Below are positions 1 to 5,031 of a DNA stretch of 5,031 nt, piece after piece. The first letter of the stretch is position 1. Every line of letters starts with the position of its first letter. This DNA is from JBDKTH01 sp964558295. GTDB taxonomy: Bacteria > Planctomycetota > Planctomycetia > Pirellulales > Thermoguttaceae. A model generated the notes under the pieces. The model worked only from the letters and a program-made list of their open reading frames with translations, had not been told where the DNA came from and searched no databases. The position numbers were made by a program, and so were the translations under genes. Location of the stretch: contig CAZLDQ010000322.1 of the NCBI GenBank assembly GCA_964558295.1, positions 1 to 5,031 of the forward strand, read 5' to 3'.

Positions 1-65
1 CCGTCGCTTCACGCGACGCCACCAGTTTAGCGCCAGCCTCCCGCGTTGGGAAGGCCGGCTTATCG

Positions 66-86
66 GACTTTTTCAACGGGCTGCTA
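66..86. repeat. Possible dispersed-repeat or IS-end-like sequence
   Basis: The plus strand contains TTTTTCAACGGGCTGCTA (69-86), which on the minus strand begins TAGCAGCCCGTTGAAAAA. I recall closely similar strings recurring between genes and at the edges of mobile elements in planctomycete and deltaproteobacterial genomes. There is no second copy in this window and no transposase, so this rests on recognition alone. Confidence 0.3.
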
Positions 87-107
87 ACCGAGGGCCGCGA
101 GGTTGGC

Positions 108-127
108 TCACTTCATGGCTTCTCCTC
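108..127 (-). other. Orphan translation start with immediate stop (ATG AAG TGA)
   Basis: On the minus strand GAGGAG (122-127) is followed after 5 bases by ATG (114-116), AAG (111-113) and TGA (108-110). This is a good ribosome site leading to a two-codon reading frame, 73 bases downstream of the deacetylase-like stop. It may be the remnant of a next gene cut off by rearrangement, or a chance match. The rest of 1-188 shows no supported gene, only a 6-bp hairpin CGTCGC/GCGACG (2-7 with 13-18) without a T run. Confidence 0.3.
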
Positions 128-188
128 TGCGGGAAACCATGACCCCGCCCCCGCCGGGAATCCGTCAATTCTGGGCCGCCGCACTTCC

Positions 189-2057
189 TCAGTGCGACCG
201 GCTGGAGACGGCGTTGAGCAGGGTGGAGTAGGGGTAACCGTCGGCTTGGTTCTGGCTGGCGGGACGTTTTCCGCCAGTGTCTTCGTTCTGAACCCACAGG
301 TGGCGATATTTGAACCAGACGCCGTTGTTGGTGCCATCGGCGCGAACGATCATCGGAATCTCGTTGGCTTCGCCACGAACGCCTGCCAAGATCTTCCGTG
401 ACCATCCCTCCTTCATAGAACTATAGAGGTGAAGCAGATAATGATCGGCATTGGAGAAAACGACATCCAAATGGTTGTCTTCGTCGATGTCAACCAGACG
501 CAACCCGGCGTCGCGTCCTTGGGCGTCGACAATCGCGGTGCCCGCGGGAAGCGTAAAGGGGAGCTTTTGCCAGGTGTCGGCTGTCCAAGCGAAGACGCCT
601 TGCTGTCTGTCGTTGCCGACAATCAACTCGCAGACACCGTCTCGGTCGAGGTCGCGCAGACGCACGCCCCGGTCCCGACCGGCTTGGGCCGTGAACAGGC
701 TGCCGTCCAAGCCAGTCATCCCCTGCGGAACGGCCCCCCACCGTTGTCCGTCAAACCGCCACACGCCCGCCTGCTTTTCGGTGCGGACCATGAGGCTTGC
801 CCGACCATCTTTGGTAAGAACGCCGAAGCGGACCCCCGCATCGAGCCGGTTTCCCTGGGCATCGACCTCGACGATCTGGACCGGGAAGTCGCTAATGATC
901 CAGGTCCGGGTGGCCGGCGACCAGAGCCGAGTTTGGCGAACTCGTTCGTTGCCGATCACAACATCCATATAGCCGTCGCCGTTGACGTCCAACACTCGCA
1001 CGCCGTTGTCCTGGCCATTGTCAGCTCGAAGAGGCTGGCCGGCGGAGAGGTTTCGCGTGAGCCGTTCGTGCACTTCACGGAAATTCAGAAACGTGACCCG
1101 CTTGCCGTACTTGCTCGTGGCATGATCGATCAGTTCAATGACCTGATCGTTGCGAATCCAGGCCCCCGGATGAAACGTGCGCGTGTAGATCCCCTGCTTG
1201 ATCGCCACGGCGTCCAGTGCCAGCTTCATGTCTTGTAGAGTGAGCGGATTGTGGGCCTTCTGGAGATTGAACCCTTGCCAGTCGTCGGGAAACGCCGACG
1301 GGATTTCCCAACACTGCCGGGCAACGACGAACGGATAAGGATAGTTTTCCACATAATTAACGAACTGGCGGTCGGTCGGCACGTACTTCGCAAACCTCGC
1401 TTGCCCGTTCTGGTCGTCCACAAGATCACGGGGGAGGACCGGATCACTGGGCGTAAAAAGCATGAACACGGAGGAGTTCATATACAGAAAGTTGCCTTGC
1501 GGCGTGGTCTTGTTGAAGACTTCCGTATAGAATCGCGGACTCATCGAATTCATCGAGTCGCAGCAAGGCATACGGAACGCCACCGCGCGATTGCCAGGCA
1601 GATGGGTCAGTTGGTCCACACTCCGATCGTAAGTGGCTTTCGCCCGGGCCAAGTCGTTCTTTTGGAGGCAAGGACAGGGGTGATCCCAGGTGTGCGTTTC
1701 GAGACTCACACCTTCCTTCAACCAAATTGGGATCTGAGGGTGATTGGGATCCACGTGCTTCGTCATCGGACTCAGTGGAGCTCGGCCGTCAATCTTCTTA
1801 AGCCGCTCCAAAATGGGACGAAGGAAATACTCATAGCGTTCCGGAACGTCGAGATCGTCGATGGATAAGACAACGACCAATTCCACGTCGGGATCACCGA
1901 CCCACTGGGGCGTGGTGAGCTTGGCAGTCTCTAGGCCCGCATAGTAAGGATCGCAGAATTCGTCGAGATAGGCCAGACGATTGCCATCGTGCGCCAAGAC
2001 GGCGGAACTGAGCACGAGGAACGCCACCAACGAACAAGTCAGCCGGAACCATCGCAT
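189..2057 (-). CDS. Secreted polysaccharide deacetylase-like protein with C-terminal FG-GAP/VCBS repeats
   Basis: The product is 622 residues. The start at 2057 is chosen because AGGAGG lies 7 bases upstream (2065-2070) and the protein then opens with a clear signal peptide (residues 1-22, ending VLA), so it should be exported. Residues about 60-330 look like a NodB/carbohydrate esterase 4 domain: SIDDLD (65-70) matches the catalytic/metal Asp pair, HTWDH (122-126) matches the metal-binding HxxxH motif, RMPCCDS (162-168) sits where RxPY is usual, and FHPGAW (295-300) could supply the late catalytic His. Residues about 350-600 hold five repeats with GVR-like anchors near 352, 408, 464, 518 and 578. 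Three carry calcium-loop-like acidic motifs (DVNGDG 357, DLDRDG 469, DIDEDN 523), as in FG-GAP/VCBS beta-propellers. The family role would be metal-dependent removal of acetyl groups from a polysaccharide, with the repeats binding glycan or protein. The substrate is unknown and activity is not assured, because motif 3 has Cys instead of an aromatic residue. There is no transmembrane anchor and no CxxCH haem site. Confidence 0.87.
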   Translation of the reverse strand: MRWFRLTCSLVAFLVLSSAVLAHDGNRLAYLDEFCDPYYAGLETAKLTTPQWVGDPDVELVVVLSIDDLDVPERYEYFLRPILERLKKIDGRAPLSPMTKHVDPNHPQIPIWLKEGVSLETHTWDHPCPCLQKNDLARAKATYDRSVDQLTHLPGNRAVAFRMPCCDSMNSMSPRFYTEVFNKTTPQGNFLYMNSSVFMLFTPSDPVLPRDLVDDQNGQARFAKYVPTDRQFVNYVENYPYPFVVARQCWEIPSAFPDDWQGFNLQKAHNPLTLQDMKLALDAVAIKQGIYTRTFHPGAWIRNDQVIELIDHATSKYGKRVTFLNFREVHERLTRNLSAGQPLRADNGQDNGVRVLDVNGDGYMDVVIGNERVRQTRLWSPATRTWIISDFPVQIVEVDAQGNRLDAGVRFGVLTKDGRASLMVRTEKQAGVWRFDGQRWGAVPQGMTGLDGSLFTAQAGRDRGVRLRDLDRDGVCELIVGNDRQQGVFAWTADTWQKLPFTLPAGTAIVDAQGRDAGLRLVDIDEDNHLDVVFSNADHYLLHLYSSMKEGWSRKILAGVRGEANEIPMIVRADGTNNGVWFKYRHLWVQNEDTGGKRPASQNQADGYPYSTLLNAVSSRSH

Positions 2058-2064
2058 CGGACAT

Positions 2065-2070
2065 CCTCCT
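2065..2070 (-). promoter_or_regulatory. Shine-Dalgarno site of the deacetylase-like gene
   Basis: On the minus strand this reads AGGAGG, a perfect anti-16S match, with 7 bases before the ATG at 2057. It decides the start: the frame remains open upstream to 2195, but those extra 46 codons have no comparable site and would bury the signal peptide. Confidence 0.85.
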
Positions 2071-2104
2071 GTTGGTCTCGAACTCAAAGCGGAACCTAAC
2101 CAAC
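2071..2104 (-). promoter_or_regulatory. Possible 5' leader hairpin abutting the ribosome binding site
   Basis: GTTGGT at 2071-2076 is the exact reverse complement of ACCAAC at 2099-2104, giving a 6-bp stem with a 22-base loop. On the minus-strand transcript the stem ends directly next to the AGGAGG site. It could influence ribosome access, but six pairs across a long loop can arise by chance. Confidence 0.25.
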
Positions 2105-2133
2105 ATACTAACTTGGCTCTCAGGCAGTGAAAA
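2105..2133 (-). promoter_or_regulatory. Weak candidate sigma70-type promoter for the deacetylase-like gene
   Basis: On the minus strand TTTTCA (2128-2133) and TAGTAT (2105-2110) are separated by 17 bases. Each matches its consensus at four of six positions. Spacing and location before the 2057 start are suitable, but the boxes are weak. Initiation a few bases downstream would leave much of the leader hairpin in the RNA. No equally good plus-strand promoter for the divergent PDZ gene was found in 2105-2286. That stretch holds a T7 run (2160-2166) and the small palindromes CTTAAG and GTTAAC, nothing more. Confidence 0.2.
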
Positions 2134-2273
2134 GCTGGGCAGAGCAGTATCCTTGGGAATTTTTTTAGTGCTGTCTCAGTAAGAAACGTACCCACTTCTC
2201 ATGAAATTCCTGATAGGCACCTTAAGCGAAATCGTTAACCTAGTCGGCAATGCAGCGATTGAATGACAGACTC

Positions 2274-2278
2274 AGGAG
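2274..2278 (+). promoter_or_regulatory. Shine-Dalgarno site of the PDZ protein gene
   Basis: AGGAG with 8 bases before the ATG at 2287. This favours 2287 over the in-frame ATG at 2263, which is preceded by GCAGCGATTGA and has no purine-rich site. Confidence 0.8.
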
Positions 2279-2286
2279 AGACTGCG

Positions 2287-3015
2287 ATGTACGGATACCG
2301 GTTTCGCTTGCCGATCGATGTACTCTGCGGAGGGCTGTGGGGCTTTGTGCTCTTGGGAACTTGGCTGGTCGCCTGGAGTAACCTGGCGATCGGAGCGACC
2401 CTGGAGAAACGGAGTGAGAGGGATGCTCCAATCACGTCAGACTATGTCCCGCCAACGCCGCCGCCGGCACCGGGAACAGATCAGCAATCGTTGCCTCTGA
2501 ACACGACTCCGCCGGTGCCACAGCCTGGTCCGCTGGTACCTGGGTTTGCTCCGGGCCCCTTTCCACCCGTCCGCCCCCCCGAAGGCCCGCCGCCTCCCGG
2601 AGCAGTCTGCCGGCCAGTCCCCATGGTGGTTGAACCGGTCGCTGCCCTTGGCGTGACTGTCACGTGGCCGGCGGAAGGTGGCGGCGTGTTGGTGTTAGAC
2701 GTTGCCCCCTTCAGCCCCGCCGCCCATGCGGGCCTGCTGCGTGGCGACCGGATTCTGGCCATTGACCATCAGTTAATCTCAACACCAAGAATCCTTGTCG
2801 GTTACATCCGCCACAAGCTTGCAGGAGACCGCATCTGGATAGCCTATTGGCGTTATGGCGTGATCCAGTCGACCAATACGGTTCTGATTCCTAAGGGGGC
2901 TATCCCGGCGGCCACGCCTGAGACGCAAGCGGTCCCAGCCTGGCAGGCAGATCGTGGACCGACACGACCAAGAACCGAGGAACACGAAATCGTGCTTGCG
3001 GAATGCATTCCCTGA
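2287..3015 (+). CDS. Exported or membrane-anchored proline-rich PDZ-domain protein
   Basis: The product is 242 residues. The N-terminus has a basic stretch (YGYRFR) followed by a hydrophobic segment at about 12-35 ending in NLAIGA, which is either a signal peptide cleaved near residue 37 or an uncleaved anchor. Residues about 54-112 are a low-complexity linker rich in Pro and Gly. Residues about 118-201 form one PDZ domain: the segment SPAAHAGLLRGDRILAIDHQ (143-162) is the typical PDZ stretch, followed by a helix (RILVGYIRHKLAGDR) and closing strands. The C-terminal 40 residues are polar and probably disordered. PDZ domains bind peptide C-termini or internal strands and often occur in HtrA-type proteases, but no serine protease domain is present, so a binding or scaffold role outside the cytoplasm is the better guess. 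The gene is divergent from the deacetylase-like gene and convergent with the glycosyltransferase-like gene, so it is probably transcribed alone. Its partner is unknown. Confidence 0.85.
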   Translation: MYGYRFRLPIDVLCGGLWGFVLLGTWLVAWSNLAIGATLEKRSERDAPITSDYVPPTPPPAPGTDQQSLPLNTTPPVPQPGPLVPGFAPGPFPPVRPPEGPPPPGAVCRPVPMVVEPVAALGVTVTWPAEGGGVLVLDVAPFSPAAHAGLLRGDRILAIDHQLISTPRILVGYIRHKLAGDRIWIAYWRYGVIQSTNTVLIPKGAIPAATPETQAVPAWQADRGPTRPRTEEHEIVLAECIP

Positions 3016-3042
3016 TCACGTACCCGAGGTACGGCCATCACA

Positions 3043-3139
3043 CCGCGTAGCAGCCGCTTCTTGCCCGACGCACTCCTAAAACACCCCGCTTTGCTTTACC
3101 ATCCGCGTCGGGCAAGTAGCGGTCGCTATGCGGTTTTTT
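3043..3139 (+). terminator. Long imperfect inverted repeat followed by T6: probable terminator of the PDZ gene
   Basis: The left arm (3043-3071) and right arm (3105-3133) are 29 bases each and pair at 25 positions by my alignment. They are joined by a 33-base loop and followed at once by TTTTTT (3134-3139). The structure begins 28 bases after the PDZ stop codon, as expected for a Rho-independent terminator on the plus strand. The innermost 12 pairs (TTGCCCGACGC region) are perfect. The arms and loop are longer than usual for a terminator, so it may be a small palindromic mobile repeat that also terminates transcription. The minus strand has no T run after the hairpin, so it should not efficiently terminate the opposing gene. 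Confidence 0.6.
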
Positions 3140-3170
3140 GTGAGCGAGCAACGTCAGACTGAAGGAAGCG

Positions 3171-3296
3171 AATGACTGAGGTTGAAGGTCAAATGACGAA
3201 GACAATCCGAATGACGAATCACGAGGCGACGCCCTCGTAAGAATCGAAATCATTCGGGCTTCGATATACCTCTGTCTCATTCGAGATTCGTTATTC
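3171..3296. repeat. Cluster of degenerate AATGACGAA direct and inverted repeats
   Basis: AATGAC begins at 3171, 3192 and 3210, and the last two extend to AATGACGAA. The opposite orientation (CATTCG) begins at 3251 and 3278. The outer pair forms an inverted repeat: 3209-3224 and 3281-3296 match at 14 of 16 positions. Two short hairpins lie between them: ACGAGG/CCTCGT (3221-3226 with 3233-3238) and ATCGAA/TTCGAT (3243-3248 with 3260-3265). The right arm contains the TAA stop of the glycosyltransferase-like gene (3291-3293) and its last codon. The inner hairpins could help end minus-strand transcription, but there is no strong T run. From memory, similar GAATGACGAA strings are scattered between genes in planctomycete genomes; this was not checked. 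Confidence 0.5.
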
Positions 3297-4754
3297 CTCC
3301 CGCCGCCGGTAGATAAACAAATCCTCCCCCACGGCCGTGTCCAGGACATAATGCCGCTCCATGGCCTCAAGAAGTTCGCGGGGCCACTTCTGGCTGATCG
3401 AGTCAAGCTGTTTCCAATGTCGAGCGATGGTACGTTTGAGCACCAAATACGGCACCTCCCCGCGTTCGATGGCCTCGATGACACGGTTTACTGGTAGGCT
3501 GCCATTCCCAACCAACTGGCGGAACAAGAAGGGATCGTTCACCAGGGGCGTGAGCCCGGCATGCAGGACAGCGTCAAGATATTGGCCGTCGGCAAGCACG
3601 TAGGCCGGCGCCGAATTCGCCAAGCGGGAAGAGATCAGTTCGCTGTTATAAGGCGAAGTGTACAAGACCATACCCCGGTGTCGCATCCAGCGAGCTTCCG
3701 GAACCAGAAGAAGTAGGGCCAACAGTACGGTCATCGCCAAGGCCCGACCTTCGTGGAGCGACCAGATCGCCGGGAGACCGTAGAGACCGATTACCAGGGT
3801 GCCCAGCACCGAGGCCTCGAAGAAATAGGCGTAGGAAGCTCCTTCTTTGCAGGAGAGCAGCGAGGCAAACACGACGCTCAGCACAAAGCCGATCACATAG
3901 ATCGACCCCAAGGCTTCGGAAGGACGTCTGACGAACAGCCAAGCGATAACGATCGAAGTGACAAGACCGACCGGCGTAGTTAGAAACCAATAAAGGTGCA
4001 TGAAGCCCTGCTGGGGCCACATCGCGCCAAGATGGCCCCTGACAGCAGTGGCCAGGAAGTAGCCGCTGGTCGAGTAGTTCAGCAGTCCCCAGGTCCCCGC
4101 CCCGAGTACTGCCACCAAGACCGCGTAACCCGCGGCTGCCTTGAATCGCTTCTGGAAAAGCAAATGAACAAATACGGCCGCAGCGGCAAGCGCCATGTTC
4201 TGTTTGACCAGGGAAGCGAGAACCACAGCACAAGCCGACAGGACGATCCCCGACCGCCTCCAGCCAATCGCCATGTATGCCATCAGGCCAACCAACACGG
4301 CTAGCGGATCGACCCGATGGGGGGTGCCCCAGGTGCAGATCACCGGCGACAGAAGCAAGATTAGGATGCTGAGCATCGCCAATTCGATGCTCAACGTCTG
4401 TCTGCACACCGCGACGGCAATCAAGCTGGCCGTGGTCAGCGTCGCCAGGAGGCTGATCAACCGGCCCGGCAACAGGCTGTGTTGCCAAGGGAGGATATGG
4501 CTGGCAGCCTGAACTGCCCAGTAGTAGATGGGCCCGTAAGGGGTAAGTGTGTAGACCGGTCCCTCAATCCACCGCGCTGAGAGCGGCTCCCGTTCCATCC
4601 GCTCAACAGCCACAAGGATCGTTCCTTCGCCGTAGTCGGGCGCCTGGCGGAAGTCGAACACCCGGAGTACCCCGCCAACGATCACAATCACAATCGCAGC
4701 AAACAGAAAGAGTCTTGCGCTCGTCTTGAACCAGAAGATTGTGCGATTGGACAT
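3291..4754 (-). CDS. Polytopic GT-C-type glycosyltransferase-like membrane protein (ArnT/PMT/family 39-like)
   Basis: The product is 487 residues. Residues 1-352 hold about ten hydrophobic segments (roughly 14-33, 95-115, 121-140, 147-164, 168-182, 186-200, 206-225, 255-300 as two, 309-328 and 336-351). They are followed by a soluble C-terminal domain of about 135 residues. The first loop carries D40-Y-G-E43, the usual place of catalytic acidic residues in GT-C enzymes, and then TPYGPIYYW (71-79), a motif I recognise from bacterial family 39-like proteins. HRVDP (146-150), LVKQN (182-186) and KEGASYAYFFE (303-313) also fit that group. Such enzymes transfer a sugar from a polyprenyl-phosphate donor on the outer face of the cytoplasmic membrane; donor and acceptor cannot be told. 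The start at 4754 is chosen because it places a short basic tail before the first membrane segment. No SD is visible there. An in-frame TTG at 4871 would add 39 unconvincing residues and overlaps the likely promoter. The gene appears to be monocistronic within the window. Confidence 0.82.
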   Translation of the reverse strand: MSNRTIFWFKTSARLFLFAAIVIVIVGGVLRVFDFRQAPDYGEGTILVAVERMEREPLSARWIEGPVYTLTPYGPIYYWAVQAASHILPWQHSLLPGRLISLLATLTTASLIAVAVCRQTLSIELAMLSILILLLSPVICTWGTPHRVDPLAVLVGLMAYMAIGWRRSGIVLSACAVVLASLVKQNMALAAAAVFVHLLFQKRFKAAAGYAVLVAVLGAGTWGLLNYSTSGYFLATAVRGHLGAMWPQQGFMHLYWFLTTPVGLVTSIVIAWLFVRRPSEALGSIYVIGFVLSVVFASLLSCKEGASYAYFFEASVLGTLVIGLYGLPAIWSLHEGRALAMTVLLALLLLVPEARWMRHRGMVLYTSPYNSELISSRLANSAPAYVLADGQYLDAVLHAGLTPLVNDPFLFRQLVGNGSLPVNRVIEAIERGEVPYLVLKRTIARHWKQLDSISQKWPRELLEAMERHYVLDTAVGEDLFIYRRREE

Positions 4755-4842
4755 GGGTCGGTTTTCGGTTTGAATCCCACTACTGGGAGGTGCGATGCCT
4801 GGAAATGACCAGAGCGCAGGGGCGCGGACAGGCTCAGAAATC

Positions 4843-4871
4843 AATATAGTGGTTACCCCCTTTGGCAACAA
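4843..4871 (-). promoter_or_regulatory. Candidate sigma70-type promoter of the glycosyltransferase-like gene
   Basis: On the minus strand TTGTTG (4866-4871) is followed after 17 bases by TATATT (4843-4848), a five-of-six match to TATAAT; the -35 box is weaker. Transcription from here would give a leader of roughly 80 bases before the ATG at 4754, consistent with that start. No experimental support. Confidence 0.35.
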
Positions 4872-5031
4872 TGCGATTTGCCGGAACCGTGTGCCGCGTA
4901 TGGTTTTGAACGTTGGAAAAAAACATGCTGACCTGCGGCTCTGCCACCTGACAACAGGCCATGCAGCGCCGCCAATCGTTGCAGTATGAGCCCCCCCTGG
5001 CCCGTTGTTGTCGGGGTTCCGTTGGGCTACG
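4872..5031. other. Intergenic stretch at the window edge, no supported gene
   Basis: No convincing coding region ends or begins here. It contains an A7 run (4917-4923), a C7 run (4991-4997) and a weak CCTG/CAGG hairpin. The last 30 bases (GTTGTCGGGGTTCCG, TTGGGCTACG) resemble one half of a family of palindromic intergenic repeats that I remember from many bacteria, but the other half would lie outside the window. A 64-codon frame on the plus strand (4795-4989) has GGGAGG only 4 bases before its ATG and no recognisable features; I do not call it a gene. Confidence 0.3.

Noticed and set aside
429..1868. Long plus-strand open frames (429-1238, 269 codons; 1251-1868, 205 codons)
   Set aside because: They lie wholly antisense to the deacetylase-like gene, have no domain or motif signal and show composition expected from the opposite strand of GC-rich coding DNA.
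2058..2195. Upstream extension of the deacetylase-like gene to 2195 (46 more residues)
   Set aside because: It would place the clear signal peptide internally, and the perfect SD sits just before 2057.
3038..3484. Minus-strand open frame of 148 codons across the intergenic repeats
   Set aside because: It overlaps the glycosyltransferase-like gene out of frame and runs through the hairpin and repeat cluster; no protein-like features.
3646..4488. Minus-strand open frame of 280 codons within the glycosyltransferase-like gene
   Set aside because: It is a frame-shifted reading of that gene, rich in Arg, Gly and Ser, without membrane segments or motifs.
4755..4871. TTG start at 4871 for the glycosyltransferase-like gene
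   Set aside because: The added 39 residues look unstructured and the TTG coincides with the likely -35 box; ATG at 4754 gives a typical N-terminus.
4917..4975. T7 run on the minus strand as a terminator of a gene beyond the window
   Set aside because: Only 3-4-bp stems precede it, too weak to call.
4795..4989. Plus-strand 64-codon frame with GGGAGG before its ATG
   Set aside because: Spacing of 4 bases is short, the sequence is unrecognised, and it overlaps the probable promoter of the divergent gene.
1..5031. CRISPR array, tRNA, rRNA, phage or defence module
   Set aside because: No regularly spaced identical repeats, no cloverleaf or rRNA-like sequence, and no recognisable defence or phage proteins among the three genes.

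Overview
The window looks like chromosomal DNA from a planctomycete-like bacterium, probably of the Pirellulales type. This is inferred from three things: a secreted NodB-type deacetylase fused to FG-GAP/VCBS repeats, a small exported proline-rich PDZ protein, and AATGACGAA-type degenerate intergenic repeats. No 16S or other phylogenetic marker is present, so the assignment is tentative. No tRNA, rRNA, CRISPR array or transposase gene was seen.

The layout is three complete genes and four intergenic stretches. Positions 1-188 are non-coding as far as can be seen. They lie downstream of the first gene and hold a well-formed but dead-end translation start (SD, ATG AAG TGA) and a sequence resembling the end of a dispersed repeat. 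Positions 189-2057 (minus strand) encode a secreted protein with an N-terminal polysaccharide-deacetylase-like domain and a C-terminal set of five repeats of about 56 residues (partial beta-propeller). Positions 2058-2286 are the divergent promoter region. Positions 2287-3015 (plus strand) encode a small exported or anchored protein with a proline-rich linker and one PDZ domain. Positions 3016-3290 lie between convergent genes and hold a long imperfect hairpin (29-bp arms, then T6) and a cluster of degenerate direct and inverted repeats that runs into the stop codon of the next gene. Positions 3291-4754 (minus strand) encode a polytopic GT-C-type glycosyltransferase-like membrane protein. Positions 4755-5031 hold its probable promoter and no convincing gene.

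The genes do not form an operon: genes 1 and 2 are divergent and genes 2 and 3 are convergent. All three products should act at or outside the cytoplasmic membrane. The GT-C protein probably moves a sugar from a lipid carrier, and the deacetylase-like protein would act on an exported glycan. A shared envelope-glycan role is possible but rests only on proximity and predicted localisation. I see no strong case for an undescribed multi-gene system here. The items most worth checking are the altered active-site motif and repeat domain of the deacetylase, and the repeat-rich convergent intergenic region.
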